Below are positions 32,798 to 40,191 of a stretch of DNA of 40,236 bases, piece after piece. The translations under genes and the position numbers were made by a program. A model generated the notes under the pieces. The model was given only the letters and a program-made list of their open reading frames with translations, was not told where the DNA came from and did no database searches. Origin of the DNA: JAVVEG01 sp032251455 (GTDB lineage: Bacteria; Pseudomonadota; Gammaproteobacteria; Pseudomonadales; Pseudohongiellaceae). Where the stretch lies: assembly GCA_032251455.1 (NCBI GenBank), contig JAVVEG010000021.1:1-40236 (forward strand), given 5' to 3'. Every line of letters starts with the position of its first letter. Within the stretch, counting starts at the first letter, position 1.

Positions 32798-34429
32798 TCA
32801 AGAGCTGCATGACAGCATTGAACAACCGGGGCGGTGACGTGCCCACTCCGGCATCCGTCGGGCAAACTCCTCGGCATTGTCCTGTTCAGTATAGGGTTGA
32901 CGCAGAACCTTGGCGATCGCTTGCAGCCGACTGGGATCCCCTTCCCGCAGTTGATCTATCACTTCCTGGGCCAGATAATTGCGCAGCACATAAAGCGGAT
33001 TGCACTGGTTCATCAGAGTTCGGCGCTGGGCACAGTACTCCTCATCGTTCATGCCGCTGGCTCGCATTTCGATCAATATTCCTGCCCGATAGCGTTCCTC
33101 CCACTCAATCAATGCCTGCAATGTTGCTGAGCTTGCCGGCTGGTAGAAAGCCTCACTGACAAGTGCAGGCAGCTGAGCTGGTGGCTGCGCCGGATCATAG
33201 CGGGAAAGGTTCCGATAAAACAGGGTCATATCAATTTCCTGCATGGCAAAAACAGCCTCCAGCCCAGGCAACAGGGCCTGGCTATCCCCTGCGTCGGTAA
33301 ATTGCCCAAGACCCAGTTTCCTCGCTTGCATGGCCTCCAGCCGGCTCGGCAAGCTGTTGAGGCAGACAGAAAGCACCTGCTCCAGGCCTGCAGCGTCATC
33401 GATTACGCTGTTCAGGGCATTGGCCAGTTGCAGGAGATTCCAGCCAACAATCCTGGCCTGCTGGCCAAAGCGATAGCGGCGATGCTGGGCGTCCGTGGTA
33501 TTGGGAGTCCAGTCCGGATCATAAGCCTCCATCCAGCCATAAGGCCCATAATCGATAGTCAGGCCCAGGATGGACATATTATCCGTGTTCATGACCCCAT
33601 GTACGAAACCAACCCGTTGCCAATGCACAACCATCTCCAGGCTGCGTTCGCAAACAGCCTGGAACCAGGCCAGATAATCGTCCCTGGTATAGGGGCCGGA
33701 GGATGGCAAGACGCCGGTGCAATCTGTTGCAATGGTGTAATCCATCAGTTGTTGCAACTCCGCCTGTTGCCCGCGAGCGGCCAGCAACTCGAAATGCCCA
33801 AACCGGGTAAATGAAGGCGCTGCCCGACAGACCACAGCGCCCGGTTCAGCCTCGGCATTGCCATCATAGAACATGTCCCGAACCACATCCTCCCCAGTCA
33901 CTATCAGACTCAAAGCCCGTGTCGTAGGCACACCCAGATGATACATGGCCTCACTGCAAAGGAATTCACGCAGCGAAGACCGCAACACTGCTCGACCATC
34001 GGCTCCGCGTGAATACGGAGTAGGCCCAGCCCCCTTCAGTTGAAGTATCCAGTGTTGCCCGCCGGGAGTGAGCAACTCCCCCAGGTTGATGGCGCGCCCA
34101 TCACCCAGTTGCCCGGCCCAATGGCCAAATTGATGCCCCCCATAACAGCTCGCCCAGGCTTGCATTCCGGGCATGAGTGCATTGCCTGAAAACACATTGA
34201 CAAACCAGTCGGAGTGGCAATCTTCAGCTGAAAAACCAAGAAGTTCAGCCAGCGATTCCGAATAGGCCAGCAAGGCCGGATTGCTGACTGGTTCCGGTTT
34301 CACTCTGGAATACAGTGCCCTGACCTGACGGGGATGATTCCCTGTCTGGGGGTCGGCAGCAAAAGCCCGCAGAAACCGGTTATCGAACCGATGAACGGTT
34401 TTACCAGTCAAACCCGTCCACCCTTTCAA
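32798..34429 (-). CDS. selO: protein adenylyltransferase SelO (YdiU)
   Basis: Pseudokinase-fold enzyme that AMPylates protein hydroxyls, linked to redox stress responses. GQLGDGR at 106-112, the nucleotide-contacting K132 in LKGAGPTPYSR, the VHGVMNTDN segment ending at 284 and D293 in DYGPYGWM are the conserved SelO active-site elements. The C terminus ends GCSMLSCSS, with cysteine where eukaryotic SelO has selenocysteine, the normal bacterial form. At 543 residues it is within the family range, with an N-terminal extension relative to E. coli (478). The longest frame starts at a TTG (34429) inside the 3' end of the thiolase gene, overlapping it by 29 bases; a TTG at 34411 is an alternative. 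No ATG fits. Confidence 0.93.
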   Translation of the reverse strand: MKGWTGLTGKTVHRFDNRFLRAFAADPQTGNHPRQVRALYSRVKPEPVSNPALLAYSESLAELLGFSAEDCHSDWFVNVFSGNALMPGMQAWASCYGGHQFGHWAGQLGDGRAINLGELLTPGGQHWILQLKGAGPTPYSRGADGRAVLRSSLREFLCSEAMYHLGVPTTRALSLIVTGEDVVRDMFYDGNAEAEPGAVVCRAAPSFTRFGHFELLAARGQQAELQQLMDYTIATDCTGVLPSSGPYTRDDYLAWFQAVCERSLEMVVHWQRVGFVHGVMNTDNMSILGLTIDYGPYGWMEAYDPDWTPNTTDAQHRRYRFGQQARIVGWNLLQLANALNSVIDDAAGLEQVLSVCLNSLPSRLEAMQARKLGLGQFTDAGDSQALLPGLEAVFAMQEIDMTLFYRNLSRYDPAQPPAQLPALVSEAFYQPASSATLQALIEWEERYRAGILIEMRASGMNDEEYCAQRRTLMNQCNPLYVLRNYLAQEVIDQLREGDPSRLQAIAKVLRQPYTEQDNAEEFARRMPEWARHRPGCSMLSCSS

Positions 34430-35588
34430 TCAAGGTTGCATTGGCCGTACCGCCACCTTCACAAATGGCCACCAGGCCAAAACGTGCGCCACGACGCTCC
34501 AGTTCATGCAACAAGGTAGTCATCAACTTGGCCCCAGTTGCCCCCAGGGGATGACCCAGTGCCTGCGCGCCCCCATTGACATTGAGTTTTTTGATATCTG
34601 CACCAGTGGCTTTCAGCCAGGCCAGGGGCACTGAACCAAATGCCTCATTGACCTCATACAGATCAATATCATCTATGCTCAGTCCGGCACGTTCCAGCAG
34701 TTTCTCAGTCGCGGGAATAGGGCCTTCCAGCATGATCACCGGGTCAGAACCGACTACCGACAAGGTATGAATCCGGGCTCGCACCAGCAAACCGTATTTC
34801 TCCACGGCCCGTTTGCTGGCTATCATGACGGCAGCGGCGCCATCGCTGATCTGACTTGCTGTCCCGGCAGTGATTACACCCTCAGGATGCAGTGGGCTCA
34901 AGGCACTCATGGCGGCCAGATTGGTATCATGGCGTATGCCTTCATCCAGCAGATGGGTTGTCAGGCTGCCGTCTTCCAACACGACCTCCACCGGCACTAT
35001 TTCATCCCGGAACAAGCCTTGCTTGCTGGCAGCAGCGGCACGTTGATGGCTTAATACACCAAACTTGTCCAGTTCATTGCGCCCAATATGGTATTTTTTG
35101 GCCAGTAATTCGGCTCCGGTAAACTGGCTGAATTCGATGCCCGGATAAATCTCCTCCATGCGTTCCCCCTTGGGAACACCATGTCCCTTTTCGGCGCCAT
35201 CACGCACATTGGCCCCTATCGGCACCATACTCATGGCTTCAACCCCGCCGGCAATGACCAGGTCCTGGGTCCCCGACATGACCGCCTGTGCTGCGAAATG
35301 AATGGCTTGCAGGGAAGACCCACACTGTCTGTCCACCGTTGTTCCCGGCACCGAGACATCAAGCCGGGAAGAAAGTGAAATATTTCTGCCGATATTGCTG
35401 GCTTGCGCTCCGATCTGGTTAACGCAGCCGAAAATCAGGTCATCCACAGCATCCGTGGGTATGTTGGTTCGATCCAGCAACTCATCAACGACAGTAGCAC
35501 CCAGATCGATTGGATGAATTCGGCTCAATCTGCCATTTTTGCGTCCGCAGGCTGTTCTGACAGCCGCAACAATATATGCCTCACCCAT
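34401..35588 (-). CDS. thiolase (acetyl-CoA C-acyltransferase family)
   Basis: Degradative-type thiolase that cleaves 3-ketoacyl-CoA (or condenses acetyl-CoA). The catalytic nucleophile is C89 in DRQCGSSLQAIHFAA, the NEAFGSVPLAW loop follows, and the acid/base residues are H346 in GHPLGATGAK and C376 in CEGGGTANATL. The CEGGG form of the last motif is shared with FadA5-type and other accessory thiolases rather than with FadA/AtoB (CxGGG with a small residue), so the substrate may not be a simple fatty acid. The open frame runs 40 codons further upstream into a DUF6644 gene. The ATG at 35588, with GGAG eight bases before it and family-typical MGEAYIVAAVRT, is the start (395 residues). There are no other beta-oxidation genes nearby. 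Confidence 0.93.
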   Translation of the reverse strand: MGEAYIVAAVRTACGRKNGRLSRIHPIDLGATVVDELLDRTNIPTDAVDDLIFGCVNQIGAQASNIGRNISLSSRLDVSVPGTTVDRQCGSSLQAIHFAAQAVMSGTQDLVIAGGVEAMSMVPIGANVRDGAEKGHGVPKGERMEEIYPGIEFSQFTGAELLAKKYHIGRNELDKFGVLSHQRAAAASKQGLFRDEIVPVEVVLEDGSLTTHLLDEGIRHDTNLAAMSALSPLHPEGVITAGTASQISDGAAAVMIASKRAVEKYGLLVRARIHTLSVVGSDPVIMLEGPIPATEKLLERAGLSIDDIDLYEVNEAFGSVPLAWLKATGADIKKLNVNGGAQALGHPLGATGAKLMTTLLHELERRGARFGLVAICEGGGTANATLIERVDGFDW

Positions 35589-35596
35589 AATCAATT

Positions 35597-35600
35597 CTCC
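35597..35600 (-). promoter_or_regulatory. ribosome binding site that sets the thiolase start
   Basis: GGAG on the minus strand lies eight bases before the ATG at 35588 and immediately after the stop codon of the upstream membrane-protein gene. It rules against the longer frame, which would overlap that gene. Confidence 0.7.
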
Positions 35601-35601
35601 G

Positions 35602-36093
35602 TTAAATGATATGACCCACCCAGCGCCCGCTGAGCATGACAGCTGACCACAGCAGCAATGACATGGCACCGGCAAGCCGTGCCTGCCAGGGTATGGTACT
35701 GCTGCCATCCCATAGCGATACCTGACGATAGCTGCGAAAATGGAAAAAAGCCATGTTCAGCCCAGCCAAAGCCAGCAAGCCAAGCTTCCACTGAAAAGCG
35801 GGGTTGGCCATATGTGCACTGGCCCGCGTAATAAACAGCCCAAGCCCGGTAATGACTGCAACAATGAACGCAAGCAAGGTCCAGGGCACCAGTTCCCTGA
35901 CCATTTTGCTTACAGCATAAGACAGGGCAGCCACCCCCAGCAATCGCAAATCCACCATCAGAATGCTGCCTACCAGCAGGGTAATGCTGATCACGTGCAG
36001 GGATTCCAGCAAGGGAAACCACCAGGTGGCTCCTATTTCCATGGCCAGGGGAAGGTATTCAAGACTTAACCAGAATTCATTCAGCAAGATCAA
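35602..36093 (-). CDS. DUF6644-like membrane protein (first of two paralogues)
   Basis: 163-residue integral membrane protein with about four hydrophobic helices (roughly 30-50, 68-88, 100-118 and 140-158). It contains LHVISITLLVGS followed by VDLRLLG, then NPAFQWKLGLLALAGLN, and ends with LLLWSAVMLSGRWVGH. These match the DUF6644 pattern as I know it; the function is unknown. The histidine in the LH motif and the GRW near the end are shared with the neighbouring paralogue and could hold a cofactor, but that is inference. The frame opens with TTG codons (36093 or 36087); the second has GGAGAG at a better distance. It lies six bases after the paralogue and just before the thiolase gene. Confidence 0.75.
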   Translation of the reverse strand: MILLNEFWLSLEYLPLAMEIGATWWFPLLESLHVISITLLVGSILMVDLRLLGVAALSYAVSKMVRELVPWTLLAFIVAVITGLGLFITRASAHMANPAFQWKLGLLALAGLNMAFFHFRSYRQVSLWDGSSTIPWQARLAGAMSLLLWSAVMLSGRWVGHII

Positions 36094-36099
36094 GCTCTC

Positions 36100-36645
36100 C
36101 TATTCCGGCCAAAACAGATAATCAGAATAGGCGATCCAACGCCCGGCCAGCGCCACCCCAAGCCACAGGATAAGAGACAACACGGCAACTGTGCGGAATA
36201 GAATCATGCGTTGCTGGCCATACTCCCAAAAGCCGCTGCGGGCTGTTTCCAGCCGATAAACCAGCAAGGCCAGCAAGACGGCTGGTATCAACAGGGCAAA
36301 CTTGATCAGAAACACGGGATTGTTGAAATAACGCAAGGGGCGCGCCAGCACAAACGGCAAACCTGACAACAATAACACCAGCAGGGCTGACCAGGTCCAG
36401 GGGAAAAGACGGCGCATCATCTCGGTCAGGCGCTGGGAAGGCACTGCCAGGCCCAAAGCACGCAGATCAATCAACACGATCGAACCCATGATCGCCGCTA
36501 TGCTCAACAGATGGATTGTTTGCAGGAGCGGGGGAACAAACGCGGCTGAGCGCAATAGTTCATTGGCCAATTCACGCGTCAGGCCTGCATTCAGGTAATT
36601 GCCGATACCAGCAATCAAGGATTCTCCGATAAGGAATCCGAACAC
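36100..36645 (-). CDS. DUF6644-like membrane protein (second of two paralogues)
   Basis: 181-residue membrane protein homologous to its neighbour. It has IHLLSIAAIMGS followed by IDLRALG, then NNPVFLIKFALLIPAVLLALLV, and ends LSLILWLGVALAGRWIAYSDY. About four to five transmembrane helices are predicted from hydrophobicity. Function unknown. The frame starts at GTG 36645, one base after the stop of the cNMP/EAL gene. A TTG at 36618 preceded by GGAGA is an alternative start, as the first has no clear ribosome binding site. The two paralogues probably arose by tandem duplication and may form a heterodimer. Confidence 0.72.
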   Translation of the reverse strand: MFGFLIGESLIAGIGNYLNAGLTRELANELLRSAAFVPPLLQTIHLLSIAAIMGSIVLIDLRALGLAVPSQRLTEMMRRLFPWTWSALLVLLLSGLPFVLARPLRYFNNPVFLIKFALLIPAVLLALLVYRLETARSGFWEYGQQRMILFRTVAVLSLILWLGVALAGRWIAYSDYLFWPE

Positions 36646-36646
36646 T

Positions 36647-37864
36647 TCAAACAGCCAGGCTTGGTGGTGACAGCATACTGATTAAATCTTCCTCACTCAT
36701 GGGGCGGGCAAAATAATAGCCCTGGGCAATTGCACATCTCAGTTCTTTGAGCAACTGCACCTCGGCCAGCGTTTCTACCCCTTCGGCAATGATTTTCACA
36801 CCCATATTTTCACTCAGGGTAAGGATGGATTTCACCAGACCGATCGCCAGAGGGTCGTCTCCCATTTTTTTGACAAAACTGCGATCAATCTTGAGGATAT
36901 TGATCGGGTAATTGTGCAAATAACTCAAGGAAGAATACCCGGTGCCGAAATCATCAATGGCGACAGCCATGCCACTGCTACGGCACTGGTTCAAGGTAAA
37001 TTTGACCTCAGTGGGCTCCTGCAGCAAGAGTCTTTCGGTAATTTCGATATGGATCTTTTCAGGATCTGTATCGGTCTCCTGCAGAATTCGAAGTAACCCT
37101 GCATACATATCAGGCTCTTCAAAGTCTGCAGCAGAGAAATTGACACTCATGAACAGCTGCCGCTGCGGCCGCAACGCAGTTTCCAGCCGCTTCAGCGTTT
37201 CACAGGCTTCCCGAAACGCCCATCGGGTCGCCTCCACAATCAAACCACTGTCTTCCGCCATCGGGATAAAGGAATCAGGCTGCATAACATTACCACTGGG
37301 ATGGTGCCAGCGCAGCAGTGCCTCAAAACCGAGTACGCTGCTGGTATTGAGATCCATAATTGGCTGATAGTGCAGAAAAAGCTGTTTATCGGAAATGGCA
37401 CATTTGAATTCATTGGCCATGCGCACTGCTTCGACAACATGACTCTGTTGGGCAAACTCACGCTCCAGCACTTCCAGCGAAGAGACATCATCAGAATCAG
37501 ACAACAGGTTCTGTGAACGGCGAAGAATATCCCGATAACGCATCAGGATTACCTGGGCTATCAGGCGCACAATCGGATTGGCTGTCTTCACGCTTCTCGA
37601 AAAATCCTCCTTGCTGATCTCCAGAAGGTTGCAGGGCTCCAGCGCACGAATCGTCGCATTGCGCGGCTGATTATCAACTATCGCCATCTCCCCGATGATG
37701 CTGCCCGCCCCCCGGGTGCCAATGCATAATTTCTGCCCACTGCTTTTTTCGACTATGATTTCAACTCGACCATCCTGGATGAAATAGGCACAGTTACCAA
37801 TTTCACCCTGGGAGATGATCACATCACCGGCATTGAAGGTCTTGGCTGGAGTGAGACTATCCAT
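36647..37864 (-). CDS. cyclic-nucleotide-binding domain / EAL phosphodiesterase fusion
   Basis: 405-residue cytoplasmic signalling protein. Residues about 8-110 form a CRP-like cNMP-binding domain (FNAGDVIISQGE, GSIIGEMAIVDNQPRNATIRA, with the glutamate and arginine that usually contact the ligand phosphate). A short helix follows, then an EAL domain (about 150-395). The catalytic residues for c-di-GMP hydrolysis are present: E181 (EALLRW), N242 (SVNFSA), E277 (ITERLL), D304-D305 (DDFGTGYSSLSYL), K325 (KIDRSF), E361 and E364 (EGVET) and Q381 (QGYYFARP). There is no HTH, GGDEF or membrane segment. It most likely degrades c-di-GMP under control of a bound ligand; the ligand is not known. The downstream DUF6644 pair starts one base after its stop. 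Confidence 0.9.
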   Translation of the reverse strand: MDSLTPAKTFNAGDVIISQGEIGNCAYFIQDGRVEIIVEKSSGQKLCIGTRGAGSIIGEMAIVDNQPRNATIRALEPCNLLEISKEDFSRSVKTANPIVRLIAQVILMRYRDILRRSQNLLSDSDDVSSLEVLEREFAQQSHVVEAVRMANEFKCAISDKQLFLHYQPIMDLNTSSVLGFEALLRWHHPSGNVMQPDSFIPMAEDSGLIVEATRWAFREACETLKRLETALRPQRQLFMSVNFSAADFEEPDMYAGLLRILQETDTDPEKIHIEITERLLLQEPTEVKFTLNQCRSSGMAVAIDDFGTGYSSLSYLHNYPINILKIDRSFVKKMGDDPLAIGLVKSILTLSENMGVKIIAEGVETLAEVQLLKELRCAIAQGYYFARPMSEEDLISMLSPPSLAV

Positions 37865-38168
37865 TTCTGTCGCCCCTTGGTTCTATCAATGTAGCAGGTT
37901 CGAGACTGCTCTCCGGGTGTCTGGCAGGCTGGCCTGCATGGCGGTATGGGCATGATAGTGCAAAGCACTGCACAAGAAAACTAGGGAGCCGTGTCATTTC
38001 GGGAATTCTGCTCATTCCAAAGCCGAAGCGGCCACAGAACTCATTCACGTTTTTTGACGGAGGCATAAAAAAGGCAGCAACCCACAGATTGCTGCCTTTT
38101 CAGTTGTTACCCTAATCTGCCTTCAGCCTCATTGCCAAGAAAGCTTTAGTAGATTACTTAAATATCAA
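37865..38168 (-). other. intergenic region between the EAL gene and the copper monooxygenase gene
   Basis: These 304 bases contain the terminator of the monooxygenase gene (38067-38100) and should contain the promoter of the EAL gene. On the minus strand a TATCAT box lies next to an imperfect dyad (GTGCA...TGCAC, about 37957-37975), a plausible promoter or operator pair but unproven. A 69-codon frame here (37857-38066) overlaps the EAL start and looks spurious. Confidence 0.5.
38067..38100 (-). terminator. Rho-independent terminator after the copper monooxygenase gene
   Basis: AAGGCAGCAA (38071-38080) and TTGCTGCCTT (38089-38098) pair perfectly, with an 8-base loop. Flanking A and T runs allow it to work on both strands. 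It ends the monooxygenase transcript about 70 bases after its stop codon. Confidence 0.9.
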
Positions 38169-39935
38169 TCAGTTACTGCTTGCAGTTGAAGTTGATTTTA
38201 CTTCTTTCCAGTAGACCTGACCGAAGAACATCTCATCCCAGCTTTGCTGTCCCCAGGGCACGACACGGGAAGGATCTGGGTTGGCTTTGTTCTGTTCAGA
38301 GTTATCGAATGCACCGGTCGCGACAACACGGGTTCCTGCCGGAACAAATTTGGGTTCCACCAGTTGATACTCCATTTGCCAGTTGTAATTGTACTGGGCA
38401 ATATTGAGCAGCTTTTCAGTGCTGCCATCGGGGTAATGAGCCACAAACTGCATGCGCTTGCCCCGGAAATGCATATGCGGAGTAAATGCCATGATATTGG
38501 CATCGGTGGGGATGGTGATTTCCGCTGTCTGCTCAAAATCAGGGTCATAAGCCGGGATATCGGTCCAGGTTGGTGTAAAGATACAGGCACAGTCTCCCAA
38601 ACGACGCTCTGTTGGCACAACTCCGTCGGGATAGAACCAGATTCCTATTTCACTGGCATCAACCGTTTCCTTGCCTGTGGTGGTGTAATGCAGATTCAGG
38701 GCAATCTGAGTTCCGGCCTTGAGCACGCCACCCGTGTTGGGCTCTTCCACATGTGGATCAGCACCCGGAATATAGGGTGTGATATAAGCCTGGTCCGGAT
38801 TGCTGTAACGGGTGATCAAACCCTGCTGCGGTCGCTTGCCAGGCTCGATCAGGGCATTCAGCGTATGGTGAAGCACGGTTCGGTCTCCAGGCACATACTG
38901 GCTGGCACGAACCCAGCGGTCACGATCCAGACCTTCGATAGGGACTACCACATCGATGTAATCAAGCACACCTGTAGCAGGAATCTGCTGGGGGGGTATC
39001 TTGATGATCAGATCCGGCTCTCCAAACGCCCATTTGGATTCATCCCAGGTCAGTTCTGCCAGGGGATCAACCGTGCCATCCTGTGGTGAACCTGCCTCAA
39101 TCCAATGCAACAATTTCTGTTGTTCTTCGTTAGACAGGACATAGTCGTTGCGGAAATTGCCAATATGCGGATCGATCTGCGCGGGCGGCATACGCTTGGT
39201 CATCAATACTTCACGGATCATTGGGGACCAGCCACGAGCCATGGTATAGCTGTTCAGCGCAAATGGCGCTATGCCTCCCTCTCGGTGACAGGTGGCGCAG
39301 TTCTCGGCGATAATGGGTGCAACTTCCTTGCTGTAGGAGACACCTGCCGTCAGATTCTGCTCACGGGCAGGGTAGCTTATCTTGGTACCCTGGACACTGA
39401 CTGTTGCTACACTGACCGGTTTATCTGCAATGACCTCAGCAATCGCATCCGCAAGGGGTTTGCCTGCTGAACCACGGTATACCACCTCAAAAGTACTGGG
39501 GTTATAAAGCAAGGCTTCTCCGGTACTGGCAACACCCAATGATTCGGAAATTAGCTGGGCATCATCAATCAGAACAGGGATATCGATACCAAGAGCAGCC
39601 ATATCTGCCTTGACCTGATCACGTGCTTGCCCAAGGGGGTTCAGCATCATGAACACGACACCCTGTTCCGCGAAACTGGCGCGTGCTTTTTCAAAATCCG
39701 CAATGGCTGCCCTGGTTGCCGTATCACCATTGAGCTGAACCAGAAAAGCAATGGCCTTGTTGTTGTCATACCAAGCCATATGATGGAATAACCCTTCCTG
39801 GTCCAGCAGAGCAAAATCACCAACCCGATCTGCCGCCAACACCTGTCCGCTTCCTGCGACCAGGGCCAAGGCAACTGCGCCCATCCCCAGAGTATGTCGG
39901 TGCGCTCTACGCAACACCTTGAATTTATTGAACAT
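38169..39935 (-). CDS. exported peroxiredoxin-like / cytochrome c / PHM-type copper monooxygenase fusion
   Basis: 588-residue exported protein with three modules. A signal peptide (basic start, hydrophobic 16-28, cleavage near VLAAD at 32-36) leads into a peroxiredoxin/thioredoxin-like domain (about 36-165) in which the expected active-site cysteine is missing (NGDTATR at that turn). A c-type haem site, CATCH (C213, C216, H217), follows in a short cytochrome region (about 200-285). The rest (about 300-588) resembles the Cu(II) ascorbate-dependent monooxygenase family (PHM/DBH), with all six copper ligands apparent: H356, H357 and H416 for CuH, and H487, H489 (PHMH) and M569 (WDEMFFG) for CuM. 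Assignment of the methionine is by pattern with DBH and is less sure. Substrate unknown; periplasmic hydroxylation with haem-delivered electrons is inference. The ATG at 39935 has GGAGG five bases before it. Confidence 0.85.
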   Translation of the reverse strand: MFNKFKVLRRAHRHTLGMGAVALALVAGSGQVLAADRVGDFALLDQEGLFHHMAWYDNNKAIAFLVQLNGDTATRAAIADFEKARASFAEQGVVFMMLNPLGQARDQVKADMAALGIDIPVLIDDAQLISESLGVASTGEALLYNPSTFEVVYRGSAGKPLADAIAEVIADKPVSVATVSVQGTKISYPAREQNLTAGVSYSKEVAPIIAENCATCHREGGIAPFALNSYTMARGWSPMIREVLMTKRMPPAQIDPHIGNFRNDYVLSNEEQQKLLHWIEAGSPQDGTVDPLAELTWDESKWAFGEPDLIIKIPPQQIPATGVLDYIDVVVPIEGLDRDRWVRASQYVPGDRTVLHHTLNALIEPGKRPQQGLITRYSNPDQAYITPYIPGADPHVEEPNTGGVLKAGTQIALNLHYTTTGKETVDASEIGIWFYPDGVVPTERRLGDCACIFTPTWTDIPAYDPDFEQTAEITIPTDANIMAFTPHMHFRGKRMQFVAHYPDGSTEKLLNIAQYNYNWQMEYQLVEPKFVPAGTRVVATGAFDNSEQNKANPDPSRVVPWGQQSWDEMFFGQVYWKEVKSTSTASSN

Positions 39936-39940
39936 AAAAG

Positions 39941-39945
39941 CCTCC
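39941..39945 (-). promoter_or_regulatory. ribosome binding site that sets the monooxygenase start
   Basis: GGAGG on the minus strand lies five bases before the ATG at 39935, directly followed by a typical signal peptide. This excludes the 31-codon longer frame from 40028. Confidence 0.8.
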
Positions 39946-40014
39946 AACAGCCATTGTATAGTAACGGTTAAGACCCGATTCACTGACTCATCAGGATGGA
40001 GCGCATCTGAAAAC

Positions 40015-40036
40015 ATGAATTCATTCATTCATGAAT
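40015..40036. repeat. paired 10-bp palindromes upstream of the monooxygenase gene
   Basis: Two perfect palindromes, ATGAATTCAT (40015-40024) and ATTCATGAAT (40027-40036), have centres 12 bases apart and share a TCAT tandem repeat between them. They lie 80-100 bases before the monooxygenase ATG, a suitable place for a dimeric regulator. This may also be simple-sequence chance. Confidence 0.6.
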
Positions 40037-40103
40037 CTGGTCATTGCAGGCAGATTAGCACCACATTCCATAAATGACAATGTGTCAACACAGATTTTCA
40101 GCC

Positions 40104-40126
40104 AAAAAAAAGAGCCTTTCGGCTCT
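40104..40126 (-). terminator. Rho-independent terminator of tRNA-Pro
   Basis: On the minus strand AGAGCC and GGCTCT pair perfectly around a GAAA tetraloop (40111-40126) and are followed by a run of seven T (40104-40110). It lies about 65 bases after the tRNA 3' end. Confidence 0.92.
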
Positions 40127-40191
40127 GCATAACAAGGCTTAGATTGACGTTTCTGATTGACTCCTTGTCTCCTGGCGAAAAGGTTGAAAAT

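Noticed and set aside
37857..38066. 69-codon frame upstream of the EAL gene
   Set aside because: It overlaps the EAL start, has no ribosome binding site or family features, and covers the likely promoter region.
39936..40028. 31-codon N-terminal extension of the monooxygenase fusion
   Set aside because: The extension runs across the paired palindromes and precedes a strong GGAGG and signal peptide at 39935; the shorter start is better supported.
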